Under the pieces are notes generated by a model. It saw nothing but the letters and a program-made list of their open reading frames with translations, had not been told where the DNA came from and did not search any database. A stretch of DNA of 64,000 nt from Martinezella rhizogenes (GTDB taxonomy: Bacteria; Pseudomonadota; Alphaproteobacteria; Rhizobiales; Rhizobiaceae): contig NZ_JUHG01000019.1 of NCBI RefSeq assembly GCF_000799715.1, positions 124,001-188,000 on the forward strand, read 5' to 3'. A program made the position numbers and the translations under genes. Every line of letters starts with the position of its first letter. The stretch's first letter is position 1. This document shows, piece by piece, positions 28,520-37,227 of this stretch.

Positions 28520-29569
28520 TCATTTCAGGAGGCCGACCTGCGGTCCCCAAGTATCCGATAGTGCAAAACCCGTTTTGAAGGGGTCGTCCTTCTCAACACG
28601 CAGTTCGGTGCGACCATAGACGTAACCTCGTCCGGTGATACGCGGAAGGACGGCCTTTCGCCCGCCAATCTCGGTCTCCCCAATCGCTTCGGCAATGAAC
28701 TCGCCACCGATGATCGATCTGGAGGTGCGCGCATCGCCCACCGTGACGAGACCCCGTGCGTGAAGAGTTGCGAGGTTTGCCGAGCTTCCCGTGCCACACG
28801 GAGAGCGGTCGATGCGTCCCGGCTGGAGCGTAGTGCAGGTTCGTACAGCGCCATCCGGCTCGTTGTCGCGGAACATGACGTAGGCGATCTCGTCGACACC
28901 TGGGAGCGTCGGATGCGATACCTTTACCTGCTCGACGAGGAGCCGCTTGAGTTCGATCCCGGCCTCGGCGAGCGTTCGAGCATTGTCTGGCGCAATGCTC
29001 AGACCGACTTGGCCGACATCCACCAAGGCATAGTAGACGCCGCCAAAAGCGATATCTGCCTTGATGCGACCCCACTCTGGAGTGTCGATTTCGTGGTCCA
29101 GCAGCTCTGCAAAACTCGGCACGTTGTCGAGGCTGACAGCGACGCAACGACCATTCTCGCAGCGGGCGCGGGCAACGATCAGCCCGGCCGGCGTGTCCAG
29201 CCTGAGGGTTGTCTCCGGTTTGACCATGGGCACGCGGCCACTCTCGAGAAGAGCAGTCACGACGCAGATGCAATTGCTGCCCGACATGGGATGGGCGCGA
29301 TCTGCCTGGAGTACAATGAAGCCGGCGTCGGCGTCCGACCGCGTCGGAGCGACGAGCAGGTTCACCGACATGGCGACGTTTGCACGCGGTTCGAACGTGA
29401 CGAACCGACGGAGACTGTCGTCGACATTGTTGATGTGGTTCATCTTGTCCAGCATGGTCGCTCCGGGGACCTCCGGAGCGCCGCCAACGAGGACATGGCC
29501 AAGCTCCCCCTGGCAATGAACCAAGAGAAGATCGAGGTGCTTCTCAAAATCCATGCTCGCGGGCCTCAC
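28520..29569 (-). CDS. Proline racemase family enzyme, probable hydroxyproline epimerase
   Basis: A 349-residue proline racemase-superfamily enzyme. In this family two acid/base residues face the alpha carbon. The second is the usual cysteine (C258 in DRSPCGTGSS), but the first is serine (S96 in HPMSGSNC) where cysteine is common. From memory, Ser/Cys pairs occur in some characterised hydroxyproline epimerases. The context (DapA-like deaminase, FAD dehydrogenase, aldehyde dehydrogenase, ABC uptake) fits 4-hydroxyproline 2-epimerase, first step of hydroxyproline breakdown. Its ATG overlaps the aldehyde dehydrogenase stop by four bases. Confidence 0.8.
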   Translation of the reverse strand: MRPASMDFEKHLDLLLVHCQGELGHVLVGGAPEVPGATMLDKMNHINNVDDSLRRFVTFEPRANVAMSVNLLVAPTRSDADAGFIVLQADRAHPMSGSNCICVVTALLESGRVPMVKPETTLRLDTPAGLIVARARCENGRCVAVSLDNVPSFAELLDHEIDTPEWGRIKADIAFGGVYYALVDVGQVGLSIAPDNARTLAEAGIELKRLLVEQVKVSHPTLPGVDEIAYVMFRDNEPDGAVRTCTTLQPGRIDRSPCGTGSSANLATLHARGLVTVGDARTSRSIIGGEFIAEAIGETEIGGRKAVLPRITGRGYVYGRTELRVEKDDPFKTGFALSDTWGPQVGLLK

Positions 29570-31041
29570 TTGATGTACCAGCCCCAGGGCTTGTCGGTCA
29601 CATACTTGGTGATCTGCTTGGTCTCGAGGTAGTTGTCCAGACCCCAGCGTCCGAGTTCACGACCAATGCCCGATTCCTTATAGCCGCCCCACGGCGCTTC
29701 GGTGAATGTGGGCTGCGAGCAGTTGATCCAGACGATGCCGGCACGGAAAGCGGCCGCAACGCGTTCGGCGCGGGCGTCGTTCTTCGACATAACCGCCGCT
29801 CCGAGGCCGAAACGGGAATCGTTTGAAAGCTCGATCGCCTCCTCTTCGGTCTTGAACGGCTTGACGCAGACTACGGGGCCGAAGATCTCCTCGATCCAGG
29901 CGTCGCTATCGAGCGGCACGTCGGTCAGGATCGTCGGCTGCAGATAGTAGCCCTTGTCGAAACCTTCCGGACGTTCGCCGCCGCAGGCGACGGTGGCTCC
30001 TGCCTTCCGTGCGCCTTCGATCGCGGTGACGACGTTTTCGTACTGCTTTTTGGATACCAACGGCCCAAGAAGGACCCCTTCGTCGAGCCCATTGCCGATC
30101 TTGATCTTTTTCGTCTCCTCGACCAGACGGGCCATGAAGCGATTGTAGATCGAGTCCTGGACCAGAACGCGCGAAGTACCGGAGCAGACCTGTCCCTGGT
30201 TCCAGAAGATACCGAACATGACCCATTCGACCGCGTCGTCGATATCCGCGTCCTCGAAGACCACGAACGGCGACTTGCCGCCGAGTTCGAGGCTAATGCG
30301 CTTGATATCGCGTGCGGCGGCCGCCATGATCTTCGAGCCTACCGGGCCAGATCCGGTGAAGGCCAGCTTGTCCACGCCCTTGTGATCTATGATGGCCTGC
30401 CCGGCGACAGAACCGATACCCGTCAGGACGTTCAGGACGCCCGGAGGAAGCCCGGCCTCGTCCGCGACGGCCGCAAGTTCAAGCGCCGTCAGCGAGGTTA
30501 GTTCGGAAGGTTTCAGGACAATCGTGCAGCCTGCCGCGAGTGCGGGCGCCACCTTCCAGGCGGCCATCAGGAGCGGAAAGTTCCACGGGATGATCGCGCC
30601 TGCGACGCCGACCGGTTCCTTGACCGCCTTCGAGGTGAAGCGGTCGTCCGGAAGCGGAACGATCTCTTCAGGATCGTTGTCGAGCTGTTCGGCCAGACCC
30701 GCGTAGAAGTCGAAGCAGCCGGCCGCGTCCGCGATGTCCCAGTCAGCCTCGGGAAACGGCTTTCCATTGTCGAGGACTTCGAGCTTGGCGATCTCAGCCT
30801 GCCGGGCGCGGATACCTTCCGCGATCGCACGGAGATACTTGGCGCGCTGCACTCCCGTGAGCTTTGGCCAGCCGTCCTTGTCGAAAGCCCGGCGCGCAGC
30901 CTTGACGGCGATATCGACGTCTTCGGCAGTGGCCGAGGCGATCGTCTGGATGACTTCCTCTGTCGCCGGGTTAGTCACGGTGGAAGAGCCGCCCATGACG
31001 GGCTTGACCCACTTGCCGTCGATGTAGAGTTCGGTTCGCAT
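29566..31041 (-). CDS. Aldehyde dehydrogenase, probable ketoglutarate semialdehyde dehydrogenase
   Basis: A 491-residue NAD(P)-dependent aldehyde dehydrogenase. PWNFPLLM is near residue 155, the catalytic glutamate in LELGGKSP near 255 and the nucleophile cysteine in GQVCSGTSR near 290. By sequence alone it resembles betaine aldehyde dehydrogenases. In this operon the fitting job is oxidation of 2-oxoglutarate semialdehyde to 2-oxoglutarate, last step of the hydroxyproline route. ATG 31041 was chosen because the upstream extension lacks family sequence. Confidence 0.85.
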   Translation of the reverse strand: MRTELYIDGKWVKPVMGGSSTVTNPATEEVIQTIASATAEDVDIAVKAARRAFDKDGWPKLTGVQRAKYLRAIAEGIRARQAEIAKLEVLDNGKPFPEADWDIADAAGCFDFYAGLAEQLDNDPEEIVPLPDDRFTSKAVKEPVGVAGAIIPWNFPLLMAAWKVAPALAAGCTIVLKPSELTSLTALELAAVADEAGLPPGVLNVLTGIGSVAGQAIIDHKGVDKLAFTGSGPVGSKIMAAAARDIKRISLELGGKSPFVVFEDADIDDAVEWVMFGIFWNQGQVCSGTSRVLVQDSIYNRFMARLVEETKKIKIGNGLDEGVLLGPLVSKKQYENVVTAIEGARKAGATVACGGERPEGFDKGYYLQPTILTDVPLDSDAWIEEIFGPVVCVKPFKTEEEAIELSNDSRFGLGAAVMSKNDARAERVAAAFRAGIVWINCSQPTFTEAPWGGYKESGIGRELGRWGLDNYLETKQITKYVTDKPWGWYIK

Positions 31042-31076
31042 TGTCGTTTCCCTTGCCTTCGTTGGTCGCCCCCGGT

Positions 31077-32315
31077 TCAGAACCGGTCGGCGCGATAGGG
31101 TTTCATGTCTACGGGCGGCGTCGCGCCCGTAAGGAGATCGGCCATCAGGCGGGCTGTGGTTGCCCCGTAGGTCAGGCCAAGATGCCCGTGACCCGTGGCG
31201 TACCAGACGTTGCTTCTCTTGGCCGACCGGCCCATGACCGGCACGGTGTCGGGCGTCGCCGGGCGGTGGCCCATCCATTCAGAACTCTGCTCGACCTGCA
31301 GATCAGGAAGCGCTTCCCTTGCACGCTTCACCAGCACCTTCGCGCGACGGTAGTCGGGGGCGGCGTCGAGCCCCGCCATCTCGACCGTGCCGCCGACACG
31401 GATGCCGCCTGCGGTCGGCGTCACCATGAAGGCGCGCGCGGGCCAGATGAGAGAGTGACGCATGGAGACGCCGGGCGCCTGGATTTGAGTATGATAGCCC
31501 CGCTCCGTCTCGAGCGGGATCGGCTCGCCCAACATGGCGGAAAGACGCCCGGTAAAGGCGCCCGCGGCAAGGACCACCCTGCCCGCCTGAAGCTTTCGTC
31601 CGTCCTTCAAGCGCACGGCGCTGACGCCACCGCTGTCGTGTTCGAAACCCACGACCTCGCCGGTCTGCACCGAACCACCAAGCCTCTTGAACTGGTCCGC
31701 AAGCGCGACGACGAGTTCGTAGGGATTGGCGATGGAGCGGTTGTCCGGGAAGAGCACGGCCTTGCCGATCTTCGCGGTGATGGCGGGTTCGAGGTCGCGA
31801 ATGGCGTTGCCTCCCAGAACTTCGTAGCGGAAGCCGAAGCGGTCGAGAATTTCGATATGTTCGTGATCGGCCTTGAACTCGGCCTCGTCGGTGTAGACGC
31901 TGAGGCATCCCTCGGCGGAGATCATGTGCTGGAGCCCGGTCTCGGCGAGTAGCGCATCCAGGTCTTCGTAGACGCGACGACATAGGACCGCGCCAGCCGC
32001 CTCCAGCTCGCGAAGCTTCGAAGGGCGGCTGGCGGAAATGAAGCGCAGGAACCAGGGGATGAGCCTCGGCACGTAGGAGGGACGAACGCGGACCGGCCCT
32101 TCGGGATCCAGCATCCATCCCGGCATCTGCGCCCAGATCCCGGGACGGGACGCGGGCATGAACTCAGTCACGGCGATGCTCGCCATGTTGCCATAGGACG
32201 CGCCGGTCCCAGGCTTGTTGCGATCCAGGAGCACGACTGTCTCGCCACGACGCTGTAGCTGGTAGGCGATTGCAGCGCCGATGATCCCGGCGCCGACGAC
32301 GATGGTTTGAGACAC
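31077..32315 (-). CDS. DadA-like FAD-dependent D-amino acid dehydrogenase
   Basis: A 412-residue flavoprotein with the N-terminal FAD motif VVGAGIIGAAIAYQL and a C-terminal GHGHLGLTYG. The family oxidises D-amino acids to imino acids and passes electrons to the respiratory chain. Here the expected substrate is cis-4-hydroxy-D-proline from the epimerase, giving pyrroline-4-hydroxy-2-carboxylate. It lies between the aldehyde dehydrogenase and the DapA-like gene on the same strand. Confidence 0.85.
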   Translation of the reverse strand: MSQTIVVGAGIIGAAIAYQLQRRGETVVLLDRNKPGTGASYGNMASIAVTEFMPASRPGIWAQMPGWMLDPEGPVRVRPSYVPRLIPWFLRFISASRPSKLRELEAAGAVLCRRVYEDLDALLAETGLQHMISAEGCLSVYTDEAEFKADHEHIEILDRFGFRYEVLGGNAIRDLEPAITAKIGKAVLFPDNRSIANPYELVVALADQFKRLGGSVQTGEVVGFEHDSGGVSAVRLKDGRKLQAGRVVLAAGAFTGRLSAMLGEPIPLETERGYHTQIQAPGVSMRHSLIWPARAFMVTPTAGGIRVGGTVEMAGLDAAPDYRRAKVLVKRAREALPDLQVEQSSEWMGHRPATPDTVPVMGRSAKRSNVWYATGHGHLGLTYGATTARLMADLLTGATPPVDMKPYRADRF

Positions 32316-32371
32316 TTCAGCTCCTCGTTCTTGGGAGACGGCCGGAGTTCGACCCCGGCCGTCTGCATCTG

Positions 32372-33250
32372 TTACCAGTTCAGGATCGGCTGCATCGCAG
32401 CCTTGAATTCGGCTTTCTCTTCAGCTGTCAGCTCTCCGAGAGGAGCTCGGGTGTTCCCGACCGGAAGCCCCTGCAGCTCGCAGCCGTACTTCACCTTCTG
32501 CACGAACTTCCCACTCTCGAGGATGTTCATCGCGCGGTAGAGGACGATCATCTTCTCCCGCGCGGCCTTCAGGTCGCCCGAACGGAAGGTACGGTCGAGG
32601 TCCACGCAGGCCTTCGCCATGCAGTTGGCCGGTCCGCAGATCCATGAGTCGGCGCCCCAGAACATGAAGTCGAGAGCGATGTCGTCCGAACCGGACACGA
32701 GGTCGATGCGGCCATTGTAACGCGCATGGATGTCGATCGCGCGCTGGAGCGATCCCGAGCTTTCCTTGATCCCGAGCACGCGCAAATCGTCCGCGAGCGC
32801 ATCCAGAATGTCGAAACCGATCTCGACGCCATCCTTGTAGGGGTAGCTGTAGAGCACGAGGTTGATGTCCGTTTCCTTCAACACCGTCTGGAAGTGCGCG
32901 AGTAGCTCGTCCTGCGTCGGGCGCGTGTAGAACGGCGTCGCCAGCAAGACCGTGTCGTAGCCGATTTCCCTGGCCTTCAACGTGTTCTCAATGACTTCGC
33001 GGGTGGCGGGTGCGTTGGTCCCAGCGATTAGGATTTCGCCTTCGTTCGCGAAGTCCTTGACAAACTTGAGCACCTCGAGACGCTCGTCGTTTGAGAGCGC
33101 GGAGTATTCGCCAGTCGAGCCCATCGGAACCCAGCCCGTGACGCCAGCGGCGCGGAGCGCCGTCAGGTGCTTTTCGTAGGCCTTGAAATCGACCTTCCCA
33201 TTCGCGTCGAATGGAGTGATGAGAGCGGGCATGACGCCGGAAAGTTTCAT
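32372..33250 (-). CDS. DapA-family lyase, probable pyrroline-4-hydroxy-2-carboxylate deaminase
   Basis: A 292-residue class I aldolase-fold enzyme. The Schiff-base lysine is K162 in LGIKESSG, the tyrosine in LYSYPY near residue 134, and the GSTGE substrate loop near 44-48. In hydroxyproline operons such an enzyme deaminates and dehydrates pyrroline-4-hydroxy-2-carboxylate to 2-oxoglutarate semialdehyde. Start at 33250, with a purine-rich box ahead. The specific activity is inferred from neighbours. Confidence 0.85.
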   Translation of the reverse strand: MKLSGVMPALITPFDANGKVDFKAYEKHLTALRAAGVTGWVPMGSTGEYSALSNDERLEVLKFVKDFANEGEILIAGTNAPATREVIENTLKAREIGYDTVLLATPFYTRPTQDELLAHFQTVLKETDINLVLYSYPYKDGVEIGFDILDALADDLRVLGIKESSGSLQRAIDIHARYNGRIDLVSGSDDIALDFMFWGADSWICGPANCMAKACVDLDRTFRSGDLKAAREKMIVLYRAMNILESGKFVQKVKYGCELQGLPVGNTRAPLGELTAEEKAEFKAAMQPILNW

Positions 33251-33275
33251 GGAATTTTTCTCCTGTAGCGGACTG

Positions 33276-33941
33276 CTAGATTGCGAGCTTCTTGAGAATG
33301 CGTCCCTCGACAAGCGTGACTGCTCGGGTCAGCGGGAAAGCGATGACGAAGTAGATGAGGGCAACCACGGTCAGCACTTCGACCGGCCGGGCCGTATTGT
33401 TGGAAATGTTCTGACCGACGAACATGAGGTCGGCCATGCCGACCGCCGAGACCAGCGCGCTCTCCTTGAAAAGGCTGACGCAATTCGACAGAAGTGTCGG
33501 GATCGCGCGCAGAACGGCTTGAGGAAGAATGACGCTGGTCACCTGAACTCTCGGGGGCAGACCGAGGGCCACGCATGCATCCCTCTGCTCCGGCCCGATC
33601 GACTTCAGGCTGGCGCGAAACGTCTCGCTGGTGATCGCTCCCATGTAGAGCGTCAAGGTGATGACGCCGGAAGCGAAGTTCGAGAGTTCGACGCCCAGGA
33701 TCAGAGGAAGGCAGAAGAAGATCCAGAAAAGCTGGATAAGCACGGGCGTGCCGCGAAAGAACTCGACGTAGGTCCCCGAGATCAGGCGAAGAACGGTGCT
33801 GCGCGATGTGCGTGCCAGGCCCACGAGGAAGCCCAGCGTGCATCCCAGTACGATGCAGACAGCTGTGAGCTGCAACGTCGTCATGAGCCCGAGAAGAAGC
33901 GCATGTTCGAACCTTGCGAGGACGGAGAAATCAAGCGACAT
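33276..33941 (-). CDS. Amino acid ABC transporter permease (HisM family)
   Basis: A 221-residue inner-membrane permease with about five helices. The EAA loop, which contacts the ATPase, reads AALGLPPRVQVTSVILPQA-like (near residue 135). Start 33941 follows AGGAGG. It pairs with the permease gene ten bases away to form the membrane channel of the operon's importer. Confidence 0.9.
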   Translation of the reverse strand: MSLDFSVLARFEHALLLGLMTTLQLTAVCIVLGCTLGFLVGLARTSRSTVLRLISGTYVEFFRGTPVLIQLFWIFFCLPLILGVELSNFASGVITLTLYMGAITSETFRASLKSIGPEQRDACVALGLPPRVQVTSVILPQAVLRAIPTLLSNCVSLFKESALVSAVGMADLMFVGQNISNNTARPVEVLTVVALIYFVIAFPLTRAVTLVEGRILKKLAI

Positions 33942-33950
33942 CTGGACCTC

Positions 33951-34619
33951 CTAGCTTGCAAGCTGTTGGCGGCGGCGTTCGAGCAGGCCGACGATCTGGG
34001 TTACGGGGAACGAAACGGCGAAGTAGATGAGAGCCACGACGGTGAAGGTTTCGATCGGACGATATGTCTCCGTGGCGAGCGATTTCGCCTCGTACATGAG
34101 GTCGGCGATCGCAACGATGGCGACGAGCGCGCTCTGCTGGAAGATGACGATGCCGTTCGTCAGAAGCACCGGGACGGAGGCCCGGAAGGCGGTCGGAAAC
34201 ACGATATAGAGAACGCGTTGCCAAGGATTGAGCCCTAGCGCGATCCCGGCGTCGAGCTGCTCTCTGGGAACCGCCTGGATCGATGCACGGTAAGCCTCTG
34301 CGTTGAAGGCCGTGAGGTTCAGGCCGAGCGCCATCACCCCCATCGTTATCGGATCGAGAAAGACGTCGAACAGCATCGGCACGCAGTAGAAAATCCAGAC
34401 GATCTGGACGATCGCGGGCGTACACCGGAAGAACTCGACGAAGAGCATGAATGGTATGCGCAGGAGCCGGTACGGGCTCATCAGCAGCAGGGCCAGGCCG
34501 AAGCCCGCGATGATGCCGATGACGTTCGCCGCGACCGTTAGCTCGAGCGAGACCACCAGTCCCCGCAAAAGCGGCGCAAAGGAGATGGAGTTGAAGTCGA
34601 ACGTGTAGTTCATCACCAC
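33951..34619 (-). CDS. Amino acid ABC transporter permease (HisQ family)
   Basis: A 222-residue permease with the same helix pattern and an EAA loop near ALGLNPWQRVLYIVFP. Shine-Dalgarno AGGAGG precedes the start. With its neighbour, the ATPase gene three bases away and the binding protein gene it forms a polar amino acid uptake system, probably for hydroxyproline. Confidence 0.9.
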   Translation of the reverse strand: MVMNYTFDFNSISFAPLLRGLVVSLELTVAANVIGIIAGFGLALLLMSPYRLLRIPFMLFVEFFRCTPAIVQIVWIFYCVPMLFDVFLDPITMGVMALGLNLTAFNAEAYRASIQAVPREQLDAGIALGLNPWQRVLYIVFPTAFRASVPVLLTNGIVIFQQSALVAIVAIADLMYEAKSLATETYRPIETFTVVALIYFAVSFPVTQIVGLLERRRQQLAS

Positions 34620-34622
34620 CTC

Positions 34623-35405
34623 CTATTGCTTGATGTGGAAAACGCGGTCGATGAATTCCTTGGTGCGCTCCTCCTTCGGAGAACCGAGCACCTGTTCGGG
34701 CGGACCGTCCTCCACGACGACGCCGCCAGCGCAGAAGATCACGCGGGAAGCGATGTTCTTGGCGAACCACATGTCATGCGTGACGATCATCATCGGCATG
34801 TTCTGCGAGGCGAGCTGCATGATCACCTGCTCGACTTCGCTGACAAGTTCCGGGTCGAGCGCGGACGTCACCTCGTCGAACAACATCAGCTTCGGATCGA
34901 GCATCAAGGCACGCGCAATGGCGACGCGCTGCTTCTGGCCGCCCGATAGCTGGGCCGGGTAAGCCTTCGCTTTCGCGCCCAAGCCGAACCGTTCGAGGAG
35001 CGCTTGCGCACGGGCCTGCGCCGACGCCTTCGGTTCGCCGCGGACCTTGCACGGTGCGAGCATCAAGTTTTGAATGACGCTGAGATGCGGGAACAGCGTA
35101 TAGTGCTGGAACACCATGCCAATCGAACGACGAACGTTCGTATTGATCAAGGTCTTCTTGCCGCGCCCTTCCGACGAGATGTACGGCTTGCCGTCGAAAC
35201 TGATCGAACCGCTGTCGATCTGTTCGAGGCCCATCATGACGCGAAGAAGCGTGCTCTTGCCGCCGCCGCTCGGACCGATCACGACGACGCGGTCGCCGGG
35301 TTTCATTTCGATATCGATGCCCTTGAGCACCTGGATTGCACCGTCGCCGTAGCTCTTGTGCAAGGCCTGCATTTTGACGAGAGGTAGACTGAAAGACATG
35401 GTCAT
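34623..35405 (-). CDS. Amino acid ABC transporter ATPase
   Basis: A 260-residue ATPase. Walker A GPSGGGKST is near residue 44, signature LSGGQKQR near 150, Walker B LMLFDEVTSALD near 170. GlnQ/HisP type. It energises the two permeases that follow. A second ATG two codons downstream is also possible. Confidence 0.95.
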   Translation of the reverse strand: MTMSFSLPLVKMQALHKSYGDGAIQVLKGIDIEMKPGDRVVVIGPSGGGKSTLLRVMMGLEQIDSGSISFDGKPYISSEGRGKKTLINTNVRRSIGMVFQHYTLFPHLSVIQNLMLAPCKVRGEPKASAQARAQALLERFGLGAKAKAYPAQLSGGQKQRVAIARALMLDPKLMLFDEVTSALDPELVSEVEQVIMQLASQNMPMMIVTHDMWFAKNIASRVIFCAGGVVVEDGPPEQVLGSPKEERTKEFIDRVFHIKQ

Positions 35406-35472
35406 GGCCGATCTCGGTTTACATCGAGTGCGGGACAGCGCCGACTTTTAGGCGTCGGCGCTGCTGGCGATG

Positions 35473-36306
35473 TTAGTTCGAGCCCTTGAGGACCTGATCG
35501 ACCGCCTTCTTGATCAGCTCGTCGACGTGGCCTGTCGCGACCTTCTCTTCGAGGAAGATATTGACCACTTCGACGTCGGAAGCCGCCATGTTGTGCGGCA
35601 GGCCGAAGGACACGCCCTGCTTTGCGAGCGCCGGCGTCGGGCTGAGCGCGACCGCCCAATCCGGATTTGCCTGCGTGAGAAGAAGATTGGTGTCGGAGGC
35701 GTCGACGAGGATGTCTGCGCGCTTGGACGTCAGCGCCAGCCGCGTCTCGTCGTTGCCCGGCAGGCGCATGATCGTGGCAGTCTTGACCGCGGCCGAGATG
35801 GCCTTGTCCTGTGCCGTTCCCGACATGACGGCGAGCGTGACGCCAGCCTTGTCGATATCGGCGACGGACGTAGCGCCCTGCGGAATCTTCGGGTTGTTCT
35901 TGTTGTAGGCGAGAGAGATCTGGTACTCCATCGCCGGGATCGAGAACTGGACGGCCATGGCGCGCGCCGGAGTCCGGTTGAGCGCCAGGGAGACGTCCCA
36001 CTTGCCTGCCTGCAGACCCGCGACAATGTTGTCCCAAGTTGTATCGACGAACTCCGGCTTGACTTTGAGAGCGTCGGCGAACTCGCGGCAAAGGTCGGCG
36101 TAGAAGCCCGAGTATTCGCCGGTCGCAGGATCACGCATGATGTATGGCGGGGCGACGGCCGCGCCACATTTCAGAACGCCTGCCTTCTGAACGCCCTGCC
36201 AGTAACCTTCGGCGGTCTGGGCATGAACGAACGTGGCAGACATGCCTGCCAAAAGGGCGAGCGCAGGCAGCGCCCGCATGGCGGACGTGATCAACTTCGA
36301 GAGCAT
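35473..36306 (-). CDS. Periplasmic amino acid-binding protein of ABC importer
   Basis: A 277-residue solute-binding protein with a signal peptide (about residues 1-29, cut after VHA). The cluster 3 fold shows GVLKCGAAVAPPYIMRDP and GEYSGFYADLCREFA. It is the first gene of the ten-gene minus-strand operon and faces the GntR gene. The likely ligand is hydroxyproline or a related amino acid; that is inferred from the enzymes downstream. Confidence 0.9.
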   Translation of the reverse strand: MLSKLITSAMRALPALALLAGMSATFVHAQTAEGYWQGVQKAGVLKCGAAVAPPYIMRDPATGEYSGFYADLCREFADALKVKPEFVDTTWDNIVAGLQAGKWDVSLALNRTPARAMAVQFSIPAMEYQISLAYNKNNPKIPQGATSVADIDKAGVTLAVMSGTAQDKAISAAVKTATIMRLPGNDETRLALTSKRADILVDASDTNLLLTQANPDWAVALSPTPALAKQGVSFGLPHNMAASDVEVVNIFLEEKVATGHVDELIKKAVDQVLKGSN

Positions 36307-36386
36307 CGGCTTTCCTCTATTTTGCTATGCGCGGGGTGCGCGGTTCCACTCGTCGGCTATGGCCGTTTCTATTGTTTCTGTCGGCT

Positions 36387-36425
36387 GCGTGTCGACTGAA
36401 GAAAATATGTCAACAGCGTGTCGAC
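36387..36425. promoter_or_regulatory. Repeated GCGTGTCGAC, candidate GntR operator
   Basis: Two copies of GCGTGTCGAC at 36387-36396 and 36416-36425, 29 bases apart, both centred on GTCGAC. An imperfect third word, TGTCAACA, lies between them. They lie between the divergent binding-protein and GntR genes, where an autoregulated operator is expected. Confidence 0.5.
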
Positions 36426-36504
36426 AAAGTCAAGCGGAAAAATTACATTGCTGTGACAGGGTTTTTCTGGCCCAATGCCGCCCGAACGATAGAAAGGTAT
36501 CTAA

Positions 36505-37224
36505 GTGTCTGAAGAACTGGAGACGAAGCGGGTCCGGGGAACCGGGTCCCGAAGCGTGTATGAGAGTCTGAGGAACGAGATCCTCTCGCTGGCTCTCCCG
36601 CCGGGGCAGCTCCTTGACGAGACGACGTTGGCCGAGCGATTCAACATGTCCCGCGCTCCGGTTCGCGAAGCATTGATCCGGCTGGGCTCGGATGAATTGG
36701 TCGTCACCCTCGCAAACCGCAGCACGATCGTCGCTCCGATCGAGGTGGCGACGTTTCCCAAATACGTGGAAGCGCTCGATATCGCACAACGGATGAACAC
36801 GCGTCTGGCGGCAGCACTACGGACAGATGCAGATCTCAAGGTCATAGCCAAACGCGACAAGGCGTTCGCGGCAGCGGTCAAGACCGGAAATCACCTCTCC
36901 ATGTCGGAAGCCAACAAGGAGTTCCACATGGCGATCGCCTATGCCGGCAAGAACCAGTACCTCACCTCCTTCTACGAGAAGCTTCTTTCCCAGGGCCAGC
37001 GCATGCTTCACCTGCATTTCGAATACCTTGAGAGGACCCACGAGGGCTATCTCCTGACGGACGAACATAACCAGATGTTCGAGGCGATCCGCGATCGTAA
37101 CATCGATTTGGCAGATGAGCTGGCGCATGCTCACACAAGGCAGTTCCAGGACAATTTCATCAATTTCATGCGTGAGAACTACACGACCGATGTCACGCTC
37201 GGCTCGCGGCGGGCGGCGGAGTAA
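36505..37224 (+). CDS. GntR/FadR-type regulator of the hydroxyproline-type operon
   Basis: A 239-residue regulator. N-terminal winged helix (about residues 15-75) with LAERFNMSRAPVREALIRLG and a C-terminal helical FCD ligand domain (about 85-225). GTG start at 36505 follows GAAAGG. It is divergent from the ABC/enzyme operon, the standard layout of hydroxyproline regulators in rhizobia. It shares its transcript with the ProC-like gene. Confidence 0.9.
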   Translation: MSEELETKRVRGTGSRSVYESLRNEILSLALPPGQLLDETTLAERFNMSRAPVREALIRLGSDELVVTLANRSTIVAPIEVATFPKYVEALDIAQRMNTRLAAALRTDADLKVIAKRDKAFAAAVKTGNHLSMSEANKEFHMAIAYAGKNQYLTSFYEKLLSQGQRMLHLHFEYLERTHEGYLLTDEHNQMFEAIRDRNIDLADELAHAHTRQFQDNFINFMRENYTTDVTLGSRRAAE

Positions 37225-37227
37225 GCG

